Assembly: GCF_014898055.3 (NCBI RefSeq)
Contig: NW_023605083.1
Span: forward strand, 93,583,483-93,647,482
Direction of reading: 5' to 3'
DNA: 64,000 nucleotides
Source: Talpa occidentalis
Lineage: Eukaryota > Chordata > Mammalia > Eulipotyphla > Talpidae
The position numbers were made by a program, and so were the translations under genes. The notes below the pieces were generated by a model. It worked only from the letters and a program-made list of their open reading frames with translations, was not told the origin of the DNA and ran no database searches. Shown piece after piece: positions 1 to 10,562 of this stretch (positions within the stretch are counted from its first letter, which is position 1; each line of letters opens with the position of its first letter).

Positions 1-1330
1 GATTCATATTGTTTATATATATAGGGGTCTACACACCCTCAAAGCAGCCTTCCTTCCATCCCACTTTACCACCTGTTTCTAAGGTGATCTCCTCGACCTG
101 GCATTTTACATCAGTGCTTTTCAAGGGTGAACATTAGAACACCAGGGAAACTTAAAAAAGCAGTGTGCCTATATCCACCCCACAACAATTAATTCAGAAT
201 CTTAATAAAAATCAAGATGCACAGACTCTGTTTTAAGTCCCCCAGATAATTCTAACACTGAGAAGACCAGTTTCAAATGAATGTCCACAAATCTTGAATA
301 GGCACTCAACTCATGCTACTCTGCCCTGAAATTAAGTCCCATGAACAAATCATTTAGGCATCTCCTGGGCACAGTAGAAAATGATGTATTGTCTTAGCAG
401 CAGAATTGTTGTGGAGTCTTACTACTCAGTATGGGATGCAAGTACAGCAGCATCAACATTTAAACAAATCCCCAGGTCATTCACTTGCACATTCAAGTTT
501 GAAAAGCACAGTTCAAGTCATCGAACAACCCTACTAGCGTTACCCAGTGGATTTGTTCACCATCTTCAAAGCAACTATTTCATACTCTTTCTCAGATAAT
601 GGTCTTGTCTCATACTTTGCTGAGGAAGACAGGAGCAATCTGACAGCTCAACAACACACTACCAAATTTCCATCACGCCCACATTCTCTGCCTTCCTTCC
701 CATTACAGTGACTAAAGTGCTTTCCTCCTATCAAAGGCACCTCCTCTGCTTTCTACCTATTAGCCTCTAACACCTATCTTTTAAAAAAATGTATAAATCA
801 ATATATCCACAGATCCCAGTCCACCAGCCCTTGCCTCATTCCTTTGTTTCCCATCTCAGCAAAAGTGTTCATTCAACCCATAGTCATGGTCCCTTACTTT
901 CTTATTTTAAATTCTTGCCTACCTACCCTACTGAGCCTACTCTCCTTGAGTTACCAGTTCAAGTCACTGATCTCATCTACAGTCCTTGGTCAGCCAGTAA
1001 TATTCAACATATTCTCTCTCTGGGAACTATGACCTCTCTTGACTTCAGTGGCACCTCACATGTCTTCTCAAGCAGTCTCCTTTCTGGATTTTCTTTCCAT
1101 GTTCAATCTCAAATGTGACAATTCTCTCCTGCCTCTACCCCTCTTTCCTAGCTGCTTGCTCTTTTTGCTGCACTAACTCCCATTGCTTTACACACCCTAT
1201 CTTTATTTCCTGGTGACCTTAAATTGCTATCTCTTTCCCTGATCTTTCCGCATGTCCACCTGGCTACTTCCCATCTACATGGACAATTCTAACATTGGGA
1301 AGGAAACACTAAAAATTTAAAAAGACCTCT
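1..1330. other. Unannotated AT-rich stretch
   Basis: I recognise no gene, exon or clear repeat here. It is pyrimidine-rich in its second half (many TCT and CCT runs) with only short open frames. The right half may be decayed LINE-2 continuous with the next feature, but I cannot align it with confidence. Confidence 0.4.
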
Positions 1331-1374
1331 TTTCCTCTTTTCCCAAAACAAAATAAAAAACCTGCTTTTCATGA

Positions 1375-2235
1375 TTTTTTAGCAAATGGCACCACGAGTT
1401 ATCCTGTTGCTTAAGCCCAAAATCTAGAACCATCAAGTTCTTCCACATTCCCAGCTTAATCTCTCTCAACACCAATCAGTTCTATCTCCAAAACTTATCC
1501 AGAATCCATCCACTATTCCCCACTGCCATGCTGCCACCTTGTTCCCAAAACATGATCAACACTTCCCTGTATTATTACAAAGCTCTCCTAATTGGTCTCC
1601 TTGTCCCACTTCTTATGCCCTACAATTCTTTTTCAACATGGTAGCCAGAGCCAACTTATAAAACATAAATCACACTATGTCAACTTTCTAATTAAAATCA
1701 TCCAAAGGCTTTGTAGTGTATTGGGAGAAAAAATCCAAATCATTTACCCCAATTAACAAAGCAATTAAGTCTGCCTTCTGTCTCATCTCACCTCATTTTA
1801 TATCACGTTCTCTCCACACACCCCAACTTTCTAGCTTTGTGCTTTTCAGTGCAGTAGACACTAGCTACAATGTGGCTGCTTAAGGTTAAATTTAAATTCA
1901 CAGTCTTGCTAGCCACAGTTCAAATGCTCAGTTCTCACAGGTAGCTGGTGGTCACATGATAGAGCAGATACAGACCATTTCCATCACTTCAGGAAGCTTT
2001 ATTGGACAGTCTACTCTGACTGCTCCTTGGATGGAGAACGTTTGGTCCTCCCTCATGGCTTTGCTCTTGCTGTCACCTCTCTCTGAAGTGCATTTCTTCC
2101 AGTTCGGCCTGTGACTGGATCCAGACATTAGCTTAAATGTCACCTCCTCAGAGATGGCCTCCCCTAGCACCCAAAAAGCCACCAATTAGCCCCAACCACA
2201 TGAACTGATATAACTCCCCCAAGTATTTACCACAG
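1375..2235 (+). repeat. LINE-2-type 3' region, split by a hAT element
   Basis: The text has the usual vocabulary of mammalian L2 3' ends: 'cttaaatgtcacctcctcag', 'gatggcctcccctagcac', 'atttaccac', and a preceding tract with 'ccaaaggctttgtagtgt'. It is heavily diverged and interrupted at about 1847-2016 by a hAT-type element, after which the L2 text resumes. No reading frame survives. The family is assigned from memory of the consensus; the outer limits are approximate. Confidence 0.6.
1847..2016. mobile_element. Non-autonomous hAT (Charlie/MER-type) element nested in L2
   Basis: About 170 bp with palindromic ends: it opens 'cagtgcagtagacactag' and closes with 'ttggacagtctactctg'. The interior has the AT-rich core and 'gtggctgc...ccacagttcaaatgctc' text typical of a common mammalian hAT-Charlie MITE. 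It sits inside L2, so it inserted later than the L2. I could not confirm an 8-bp target duplication. A second, more decayed copy is at 4138-4332. Confidence 0.55.
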
Positions 2236-2880
2236 ACCAGTACTTTTCTTGTTCACTTGTGCTTCTTTACTTACTGCCTCGCTCCACTCTACCACCCCCA
2301 GTCCCCGCAGTAGACTTAGGAGATCAGGGACTTTGTCAATCTTAACTTCCGATTCCAGTTCCTTGTGCCTGTAGAACAGAGCATCCAAATCACTATGATC
2401 AACTAGTATAATTGTTAGACCCAGGTCATATAATATTTCCTCTAAAGTCTCTCTCATAACTATCATCTTTTCTTTATTTTTCCTGCCACCACCCAGCTGG
2501 GGCCTTCATCCACTCTACCCTGCCAGCACTGCAAACAGAATCCTACCTCTGCCCTCCAATCAACCCTGCCAACACTAGCAAGTTAATCTTGTTAGTACTT
2601 CTCTTGTCAAATCAATTCCCTGTCCTTGCCCCTTCTGGATCTCCACAACCTCCATGTCCCGAAATGTGACATGCCTGTTCCTACCTCAGTGCTGCTGGCA
2701 AGATCTTCCCCTCTGCTCGGCATACTCTCCCTGCTGCTCTGTGGAGCCACACCCTCTGTGGCCTTCCAGGTGTGACACAGGTGGCACTTCCTCTGCAGGC
2801 ACAGGCCCCTCCTCTGGTCTGCTCCAGCACTTCCTGTCTACAGCCTTGCTTTGGCACTTATTCACAGAAGACAAGAAGTT
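2236..2880. other. Unannotated stretch
   Basis: I see no gene or clear repeat. The 188-residue open frame that begins near 2654 runs through a CACA-rich microsatellite and into a MER20-like element, so it is not evidence for a protein. Confidence 0.4.
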
Positions 2881-2884
2881 CCAC

Positions 2885-2936
2885 TTCCCACACACAGACA
2901 CACACAGACACACACACACAGACACACAGACAGAGA
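2885..2936. repeat. CA/GACA-rich imperfect microsatellite
   Basis: An imperfect run of CA and ACAGACAC units of about 50 bp. The interruptions by G suggest an old, degenerating array. Confidence 0.8.
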
Positions 2937-2962
2937 TAATCCCTGAGATTATTCCTAAAAGC

Positions 2963-3145
2963 AATGGTTCTCAAGTTTTGCTGAGAATCAGAATTGTCTG
3001 GCAAGATAATATCCAACACACAGGTCCAAGTTTTTTAAAGCAAGAGAGAGTCTGGCCTCTGTCCCTTGTCCACATCCCCTACATGACTTTGACACCTGCC
3101 CAATTTGAGGTCCATTGCTTTAGAACATCAGACCTGCAACATGAG
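2963..3145. repeat. MER20-like DNA transposon, decayed
   Basis: It opens 'gcaatggttctcaag' followed by 'gctgagaatcagaatt', the usual start of the MER20 hAT-Charlie family ('cagtggttctcaaa...catcagaatcacctgg'). It closes near 'ttgaggtccattgcttt'. The interior is poorly conserved and the assignment is moderate. Confidence 0.5.
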
Positions 3146-3267
3146 TGGCCAGAGTTCTGCCTGTCTCCATGGATTCAGAACACCTGGGAAGTGACCCACT
3201 TAGTTGATAACTTTCCCTGACACAAACTTGTTCCTCCTCAAGTATTGAAAGTTACCCCAGGACAGGT

Positions 3268-3720
3268 TAAAAAAAAAAAAAAAAAGATCCCTCAAACATA
3301 CCTATATCCTAAGGCTAGGAACCTGAAAATATTACCTTCTATGACAAAAGGAACTCTCCAGGTGTGATTACGGGCTTTGAGATGGGGAGTTATCCCATAT
3401 TATGCAGGCAGGGCCTAAGTATAATCATCAGGGTTCTTCTAAGAGGGAGACAAGAGAGACAACAAGGGAAGAAGTCACTGTGAGGACAGTAATGGGGAGG
3501 AAAGGCAATATGACATGCAGCCCCAAGTCGAGGAAGGAACCTCTAGAAAATGGACAAGCAAGGAACAGATCCCTGCCCCCTCGAGCCTCCAGAAGGAGAC
3601 AGTTCTGTGGCCCTGCAAGACTCATTTCAGACTCCAGACCTCCAGAACCATGACAGAAGAAGGTGTTGTCTTATCCACTAAGTGTGTGGCAGCTAGACAC
3701 AGCAGCAATAGGAAATAAAG
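3268..3720 (+). mobile_element. MLT1-type LTR (MaLR endogenous retrovirus-like)
   Basis: A solo LTR of the ancient mammalian MaLR class in plus orientation. Diagnostic text includes 'atcctaaggctaggaacc', 'ctctccaggtgtgattacgg', 'cctccagaaggag', 'ctccagacctccagaacc' and the end 'gtggcagctagacacagcag' followed by 'aggaaata'. No internal retroviral coding sequence adjoins it. A poly-A run at 3270-3286 marks the left side. Confidence 0.65.
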
Positions 3721-4137
3721 ACACTACTTCTGTAACACTGTAAGGCCAAGTTCTAACTGCCCAAGGATTCTGATTTTCTATTTAACTCATGTATTGAAAA
3801 ACAGCATGTTTTGGACAGGGCTAGCTGGCTTTGTCCACTGCTGTGTCCTCCACAGGCCTAGCCAAGTGCCTACTATCTCCATCTGTGGATGCCAAGTTCC
3901 TCAGGGAAGACTGATATTCCAAGTTGAAATCTGGGGTCCTTCCTATTGGACCTGGTAGCCTAAACGCCAGTGGGGTTTCCAACTGGGGAAATACATGAGT
4001 TCCAGACACAGACAGGTCACTGAGCCTGGACACCTTGGGGAAGAACCACGGCTGTATTTTGACTGGGGGAAACCTAAACCAAAAATATTCTGCTTCTTAG
4101 ATTCTTGTTCATATCCTGGAAAGTGTACTCCTTAGAG
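3721..4137. other. Unannotated stretch
   Basis: Nothing recognised beyond short chance open frames. Confidence 0.4.
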
Positions 4138-4332
4138 CAGTGCTCTCTAGTATTGTAGCTAGACACACATAACTGTTTAAATATACATTAATTCACCACA
4201 AAATGGAAGACTCAGGTCCTCAGTCACACTAGGCACATCTCAGGTGCTCACTAGCCGTGTGTTAGTGGCTACTGTATTGGACATGACTAATGTAGAATGT
4301 TCCCACCATTGTAGAAAGTTCTACCAGACTGT
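4138..4332. mobile_element. Non-autonomous hAT-Charlie-type element
   Basis: Opens 'cagtgctctctagtattg'. It contains 'gtgctcactagccgtgtg' and 'tggctactgtattggacat', and ends with 'gaaagttctacc'. The layout matches the copy at 1847-2016, with better-preserved right-hand text. Old and diverged. Confidence 0.6.
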
Positions 4333-5280
4333 GTGGCTTGGAACATCTTGTCACGTGTCATTGGCTCCAGTTGCACCTCCACTAGAAAAACTTAGTGGGA
4401 AAAAAACGCAGCCACCACACCAAATTCTAGCCTGGAATTCATCTATTTGGGGACACATGTCCTCAGACATGCAGCTAGGAGTCGGGTCCAGGCGTCTGCC
4501 CAGGTCCGATTTTCATTGAAAAGACTAGCTCTTTGAAAAGTGAGAAACAGAAGTGCAAGGTAAGGAAACTACAGACAAGAGATAGGGCTTGAGCAGGGAT
4601 GACTTGGGGTGTTGGGTAGAGATTCGAGGAAGTAGGAAAAGATAAGGGGAGCGGCATGAGGAAATGGATGTTATCATGAGCAGAAAGCTCAATGTTGAAA
4701 GACCTCCTTGAGTCCTGAAAGCATATCAGATGATCCACCAGTTGTGAAGGGGCTTAGGGCAGGGCTGCAGGACTGAGGGTCCTCTCCCTGTGGCCCCCTG
4801 AGCCTAGAGGGGCTGCATTCATTCACTGACCTCATGGGAGGCAGCAACAGTGTGTTCAAGGGAGAGATGGGAACAGGAAATCAACCGAAAGTGAAGATGC
4901 AAAACTCTTTCATGCAGAAATCTGTAAAATTTGTAAACATACTGTACTGGCAAGGCTTAGGGAAATGGGCACTTCTAGACATTGCTGAAAGGGTAACCTA
5001 GAACTGCCTCACTGGGAGCAACCTGGAACTCTCAATCAAAATTACAAACACCTGTACTCTTTGCTCCAGCCTTCCAACTGCGGGAATTTTTCTTCCAAAG
5101 ACACCCACCCATGCACAGAGTAATGGACATACCAGGTATCCATAGCAGGTGAAGATGGCAGAAAAAGATTAGAAGGAACCTATATGCCTATCTCTGAGAT
5201 TAGTTCAGGAAGGCATTAAAAAGAATGAGGAAGTTCTTTCTATCAACCAACCTCCTAGATATATTCCTATTATGCTTTTT
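4333..5280. other. Unannotated stretch before the first SINE
   Basis: Mixed-composition unique or very old DNA. The part around 4870-5230 ('tgtaaaatttgtaaac', 'actgcctcactgggagcaac') could be an old L1M fragment, but I cannot align it securely. Confidence 0.35.
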
Positions 5281-5590
5281 AAAAGAACAGCGAGGGCCTC
5301 CCTGGTGGCGCAGCGGTTGAGCGCTGGGTTGCAAAGCTGCCCGCAGCCTCTGCAGCACCGGTTTGATCCCAGGCCACCAGAGGAGGGTCCCACATGGCGC
5401 GCAGACCCCTCCTGCCGCCCGCTGCTCCCCTCAGCAGTGTGCTTCGGTCCTCTGCCTATTCTGCTCCCTGCTCTGGCTCTGGTGAATTCTCTCACCCTCC
5501 CGCGCTCTGACTGTACCCAGTGCTTGTATAAATAAAAAAATAAATCTTAAAAATAAATAAATAAATAAAAATAAATAAAAGAACAGCGAG
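5281..5590 (+). mobile_element. tRNA-derived SINE, subfamily B, with perfect 14-bp target-site duplication
   Basis: The SINE body is 5295-5576. Directly repeated 'aaaagaacagcgag' flanks it at 5281-5294 and 5577-5590, which is what target-primed reverse transcription leaves. The head contains an RNA polymerase III A-box-like 'tggcgcagcggttgagcg' and a B-box-like 'ggtttgatccc', the tRNA-derived part. The tail is an AATAAA/TAAATAAAT-rich repeat. Subfamily-B markers are 'gcgctgggttgcaaagctg', 'gagggtcccacatggcgcg' and 'acccagtgcttgtata'. Good TSD identity suggests a fairly young insertion. Likely the Rhin-type SINE of rhinolophoid bats (from memory). Confidence 0.9.
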
Positions 5591-5766
5591 CAGAAGAGGA
5601 AGCTACCCTTGCATGAAGGAAAATAAAGGCATGCGTGTATCTGTCTATACTTGCACAGTTTCTTCTGCACCCACAAGAAACTGGTAAGTTGTCTGTGTCC
5701 GTGGAAGGGCTAGAAAGACAGAGGAGACAGAGGAGGAGACCTGCTGCCTTTTGAATATCAGACTTG

Positions 5767-5985
5767 GCCAGGCAGGATGGCACGTGCCTGCAGTTGCAGC
5801 TACTTGAGAGGCTGAGACTGGAGGGTGGCTTGAGCCCAGGAGTTCTGGGCTGCGTGCGCTGGGCTCGCTGGGTATCAGCACGAGCTTCAGCATCAGTATG
5901 ATGGCACCTTGGTAGTGCAGGACCACCAGGTTGCCTATGGACGGAAAATAAGCCCCCACTGGAAACAGAGCAGACAAATACCAGG
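5767..5985 (+). pseudogene. RN7SL: 7SL (signal recognition particle) RNA retropseudogene, 3'-truncated
   Basis: This is a copy of the SRP RNA. The order matches 7SL: a left domain with 'ggatggcacgtgcctgcag', 'cagctacttgagaggctgag' and 'ttgagcccaggagttctggg', then the S domain with 'gggtatcagcacgagcttc', 'ggaccaccaggttgcct' and 'ctggaaacagagcag'. Functional 7SL is about 300 nt. This copy is readable for about 210 nt and lacks the 3' Alu-domain end ('ctgcactccagcctgggc'). Having the central S domain, it is a 7SL pseudogene rather than an Alu- or B1-like SINE, which lacks it. Many substitutions make function unlikely. Confidence 0.88.
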
Positions 5986-6103
5986 CCTAATCTACTTGTT
6001 ACCTACTCAATAAGGGTGAAATGAACAAATCAAGATGTACTTCGGGATATGGACATTCAATAAAAAGTTTGAAGCACACCCTTCTCCATGAATCACAGGG
6101 AAG

Positions 6104-6117
6104 ATGGCAGCGGCCAG
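6104..6117 (+). other. Exon-1-like ATG followed by a consensus splice donor (weak)
   Basis: The sequence 'gggaagatggcagcggccag' is followed directly by 'gtgagtgag'. That gives a start codon in fair Kozak context, four codons (Met-Ala-Ala-Ala) and then a near-perfect donor. There is no CpG island, no upstream exon signal and no recognised downstream exon, so chance is the more likely explanation. Confidence 0.12.
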
Positions 6118-6479
6118 GTGAGTGAGCTAGGGTACCAGGTGCGCTGAGGTTTCGCTGAGCCTTTGTCTCCCTTTCCTGCTATGGGTGTCCCTTCTGGTCT
6201 GGGGCCTCTGAGAGGCTCCAGATCCTTAGCAAATCTGGGTTGCACTCCAGCCTTGGAAATGGCCAGGGACTATTGTCCCCCCAACCTAATTTCTGGGTCC
6301 AGGGTCTCATTTTCTACCAGGGTGCCTCCACATACCAGTAGTCCCACTAGGGCAGGCGCATGCAGCCCTGCCAGCCCTTCACTTGAAGGAAGAAAACTTA
6401 AGCAAGTCTCATGGCTGCTGTCTGATAATCACTATGGACACCAGACACCAGCCTGTATCAGGTCTGTGTCCAATTAGCC

Positions 6480-7734
6480 ACCCCCACAACAACACCATAG
6501 CAACAAAGGTAATATTGTTCTAAGAAGAAAAAGAAAAAAACACACATGCACACACTGTGTTGTGTGACAGCTTTTAAAGCCACAGAGATAACATTTTTCC
6601 ACACCCTACAACTTGTGCCTCTCACTTCCCGACACTCGGCTTTTTCAGTGGGAAGTCATGGGCTCGGTGGGGTGACCACTTCACACCACTCCAGGATGAT
6701 ATCCCTCATGGGAGCAGGCATGGCAAGGAGTCCTAGGCCAGCAGGGAGTGGGGGCTGCGCCTCCTACCTCTGCCTCCCTCTCAGAGGTAAGTGGGCCAGC
6801 TGGAGGCAGGGCAGGCCCTGGGGTGAAGCTCCAAGCTGCTCTCTGCTCCTCTGGCTGGCTGGCTGGCTTCTCTCTGACAGACCCAAGCTGGGCACAGGGG
6901 TTTTGGTGGTTGCAGCAATGAGCCACACACTAATCTTCAGACCTAAATGTGGAAAGCATTAACCCAAATGAAAAGACATAAATCAGGAGGGGAGCCTATG
7001 GCATGGAGGAAAACGGCTCTTCTCAGCGAGCAAGCGCCTGGGCTGTTGCACAAGAGCTGAATGAGTCACCAGCTAGTGAGGGGAGAACCAGGGAGGGAGC
7101 AGGGAGGGGAGCCCCCAGTGGGACTGGCGGGTGGATGGGAGGGGCGCAGGGGGTGCACAAACACAGCTGTAGGTTCATAACTAACCACACTTCATCAGCA
7201 GCCTGGCGTGGTGGGGTGTGGGGGCAAATATCACCTTCCCTTCTCAACTCAGGAAGTGCTTCAAAATGTGTCCTCCCCAGAGAAGACAGCAGGAAAGACT
7301 CTTCCGAACAGGCACTGGTCACCCTTTACAGCCTGCAGCTGTGTCCTGGGGAAGCAACCCTCTGGCCTTCTAGAGAGATGCCTCCCTTATCCTTTGTTGG
7401 CTACAATCCATACTTTTGGGGGGTCCCTTAGTCCCCACATTGAACACACAACTCTTGCTCCCCTTTCTTACCCATCTCCATTGTCATTTCATATCTTTTC
7501 TTCCTTTCCTTTTTCCAAACTCCATTCTCCACAGAAGTTGCTATTTACAGGGTAAATTCCTCAGCTCCCCACTCCACCCTGTCCTTGACCCCTAGAGATA
7601 TCATCCTACTTTCCTTTAAGACCTGACCTCACCCACCATTTCCTCCCAACCTATAAGTTCTTGGCACCTACAATGAGCCAGGGATATTGTCTGTGGATGT
7701 GGCAGCAAGGAGGAGGAGCCCCCCAACAGATAAT
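6480..7734. other. Unannotated, moderately GC-rich stretch
   Basis: No gene recognised. The open frames on both strands at 6546-7431 overlap each other, are Pro/Ser/Gly-rich and look like GC-driven chance frames. No repeat family is clear. Confidence 0.4.
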
Positions 7735-7875
7735 TCAATTGGGGGGTTGGCAGCACCAGGAGGTTTGAGCCCCAGAGACTCTAGAAGTTACTCTGACAGT
7801 GTGCTAACTTTGAGCAGGACTCCTCACCTCTCTAGACCATTCTCATCTGACACAGATGAAATAAGAGATCAGATT
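7735..7875 (+). repeat. MIR fragment (possible)
   Basis: Text such as 'ctcacctctctagaccattc' and 'catctgacacagatgaaata' follows the order of the MIR 3' half (cctctctg...ctcatctgtaaaat). Strongly diverged. Confidence 0.4.
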
Positions 7876-8159
7876 TAGAGATCAACTGGTCCCTTAGGTG
7901 CTGATAACACTCTGTAAGAGACACAAAATAAAACTGATCCCCCCAAGAGTACCGGGCTGCTGTGGGATTCACTCCAGAGAACTGCACCCAAGAGGCCATG
8001 CCCAGGGCAGAGTGGAACTGGACAAGTGGCCAGACACTATTGGTCATAAATGCTCAAGAAGAATTATCTGCCCAGGAGAAGTCTGGGAAAAGCAGACTGA
8101 AATGAATTTAGAGGCAAGAGGCAGAGAGTTCAGAGTAGAGAGGGCATCCCAGGGCAAGG

Positions 8160-8300
8160 AACCAATCACTCAACAAACAGTGATTGCATACCCTTTATAA
8201 GCAGACATAATTGTAAATGCTAAGAAGCAACAGTCAACAATAAAAAGATCTGTGCTGTAGTGGGGTTACATTCTCATGAGAGAAGACACACAGCCCACAG
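8160..8300 (+). repeat. L2/MIR-like fragment
   Basis: 'cactcaacaaacagtgattg' followed by 'ttgtaaatgctaag' and 'ggggttacattctcatgaga' is the usual order in old L2-related fragments (ancestral 'ggagcttacattctagtg'). Confidence 0.45.
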
Positions 8301-8426
8301 TAATCCTGACAGTCAGGTAAGTGATCCAGTTTTGTTGAAAGGTGATGAGTGATGGTGAAACAGAAAGAGCAGAGCAGGATAAAGGGATGGCATGGTGGAA
8401 TGAGCAAGAGACTTAAAGGAGATAAA

Positions 8427-8915
8427 ACAGTGGATTAGTTTTGGTGGCTGCAGTCACAAATTACCACAAATTGAGAGGCTTAAAACAACACAAATGTATT
8501 CTCTTATAGTTCTGCAGGTCAGGAGTCTGAAATGGGTCATGGGGCTACATTTTAGGTATTGGCAGAACTGGTTCCTTCTGGAAGCCCTAAAAGAGGGTCA
8601 GATTTCTTGACTTTTCCAGCTTCTGAAGACTGCCCACATTCCTTGGATAACAGCCCCTCCCTCAAATCACTAAACTTCCTGCTACTCCTGACCTTGTCCT
8701 CATTATTGCCTCTTAAAAGCCTCCTTGTCATTACACTAGCCCCGCCCATATAAACCAAGATCATTATCTCCACCTCCTTCTCCTCTTAGTCCTCCTTCTT
8801 GTAAGATCCTTAACTTGGTCACATCTGCAAAGTCCCATTTGCCTTGTAAGATAACATTCAGAGTCTTCTGGAATTAGACATGGACATCCTTGGAAGACCA
8901 TTACCAGATCACCTC
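8427..8915 (-). mobile_element. MLT1-type LTR, antisense
   Basis: This reads as the reverse complement of a MaLR LTR. It starts 'ttagttttggtggctgcagt', continues 'ttaccacaaattgagaggct' and 'ttctcttatagttctgcagg', and ends with 'tcacatctgcaaagtccc', 'cttgtaagataacattcaga' and 'ggacatccttggaagacc'. About 480 bp, no coding content. The subfamily within MLT1 cannot be settled by eye. Confidence 0.6.
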
Positions 8916-9177
8916 AGGGAGTGGATCAAAGGGACTGCAAAGCCTTGAAGAAAGTGTGCCTGGGCTGGCTGAAGGACCAGCAGGAGGAGGCAGTGTTGCA
9001 GGAGAGGAATGAGGAAGGTGAGCCAGGAGGAGCAGACCCCAAGGTCAGGGCAGTGGCACCTTGCCAGCCACTATCAGGGCTCCTTCAGGTTTGAATGTAA
9101 CATCATGGGGGTCCACTGGAATGTGCTGAGAAGTGCAATAGGATCAGGCTTATTACTTAAAAGAATAAACTTTTGGG

Positions 9178-9548
9178 GGGTAACTTTTTTTAATTGAGGT
9201 AACATAGCTTTACAACCCTGCAAATGATTTAGGGGACTAGGTTCACACCTCCTCAGTGTATGTCACCACACAACACTCACCACCAAAGCACCCATAGTCC
9301 TCCTTCATAGGCTATTGGGCTCCCCACTTTTGTTTCCAACTCTGCCTCCCTCTCTAGCAGCCTCAGTTCTGCACTCCCCTTTTTCCTTCTGACTTACTTC
9401 ATCTAGAATAATACCCTCCAGTTCTGGATTTCATCTTTTTTTCAGAGCTAAATAGTATTCCATTGCATATAAATACCACAATTTCTTAATCCCATCAGCA
9501 GTCTTACAACAGACTTTAGTTGTTGTTGCATGTGCTTGTCAATATTTT
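9178..9548 (-). mobile_element. LINE-1 3' UTR/ORF2-end fragment, antisense
   Basis: The L1 3' end in reverse: 'taactttttttaattgaggt' at its 3' terminus, then 'gctaaatagtattccattgc', which is the complement of the familiar L1 text 'gcaatggaatactatttagc'. It has clear medium-age divergence. It abuts the 3' end of the cofilin retrocopy. Confidence 0.75.
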
Positions 9549-9554
9549 TCATTG

Positions 9555-10562
9555 TTCTTGATTTCATGAGCAGCCCTGACTTAGGGTGAAGGGGAAGGGA
9601 CCCAGGCAGCTTGTGGAGGGATCATCTCTGCAACATTCCATTTACACAGAGAAGTAAACAGACAAGTGCAGTCACTACTGCAGCTAGAAGTTGGCAGTAT
9701 GGGCATGGGAAGAACAGGAGGGATGTTGGGGTGTCATTTAAAAAAGAGAGGCCCCTTCCCCCAACTGGGATGCCCTTTGATTCAACCTAAGAGGAATGAG
9801 AAGATTAAAAGCAGTTTGGGAAGGTCAGACTGTCAGGGATGAAGGGACAAGGAAGGTCCAAGGAAGGGTCAGGGAGGACTGGCTACTTGGAAAATGGATG
9901 AAAACACTGCCTTCCCCCTGCTGGGATTTCCTTAGCCCAGAAAGGGGCCACCATGCAACACATGTACCACCCCATGCCTCCCATCCTCTGGGCAGATCTG
10001 GGGCTGCCTGAGGCTCCAGGCAGAGGGCTAGAGAGGGACCTCCAATTACATGAAGGCACTGCCCCCAGCTTCTCTGCCAGGGTACAGCAGTCCTTGACCT
10101 ACTCATAGTAGTTTGCTTATAATTCATGCTTGATCCCAGTCAGCTCCTTCTTGATAGCATCCTTGGAGTTGGCCACATTCAGGGGCCCAAGAGATAAACA
10201 CCAGATCCTCCTCAGTGCTCTCCTTGGTCTCCTAGGTTGTGTCACAGAGGGGAGGCATGGCAGTCCTTGTCTGGCAGCATCCTGACAAAGATGGTGGAGG
10301 GGTCGTCTACGGTCTGGCCCACCTACCAGGTTCACTTGCCCTCTTCCATGGTGATGTTCCTGTCCTCGCTCAGGCAGAAGAGCAATGCCTTCTTGTACTT
10401 CTTCACCTGCTCTGATGTGGATGCCAGGCACCTTCATGGTCATTGAACACTTTGGTGCCGTCATCAGTGACAGCCACACCGAAAGCCATGTTTCTGGAAG
10501 TTACAAGTAGCTAACTAGGGGAGCCAGAAAAGACGAGAGCCACTGCAGCTGCTGCTGGAATC
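9555..10562 (-). pseudogene. CFL1P: Cofilin-1 processed pseudogene, near full length
   Basis: Intronless retrocopy of the actin-severing protein cofilin-1. The initiator ATG is at 10489, preceded by 5'-UTR text ('gctctcgtcttttctggctc', ending 'ttccagaaac') that matches CFL1. The CDS remnant runs to a stop near 10028. Readable blocks are the N terminus MAFGVAVTDDGTKVFND, then after a frame change a match to the KKRKKAVLFCLSED region, the LVGDVGQTVDD region, and near the C terminus SKDAIKKELTGIKHEL. Several frameshifts and in-frame stops (for instance directly after the KHEL block) break it. The long CFL1 3' UTR continues to about 9555 ('cttcccaaactgctttta', 'ctgccaacttctag', 'gtaaatggaatgttgc'). 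No poly-A tail or target duplication is obvious. Not expected to make protein. A 120-residue frame at 10117-10479 is a mixed-frame by-product of this pseudogene. Confidence 0.93.

Noticed and set aside
2654..3220. 188-codon plus-strand open frame
   Set aside because: It spans a CA-rich microsatellite (a HTHTDT-type peptide) and a MER20-like element.
5295..5370. SINE heads as true tRNA genes
   Set aside because: A- and B-box-like motifs are present, but the cloverleaf is not preserved and each is followed by the SINE body and tail.
5767..5985. Alu- or B1-like SINE
   Set aside because: The central S-domain text of 7SL ('ggaccaccaggttgcct') is present, which Alu and B1 lack.
10117..10479. 120-codon minus-strand open frame as a gene
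   Set aside because: It lies inside the cofilin-1 pseudogene. Only its last residues are in the cofilin frame, and the frame lacks the true start.
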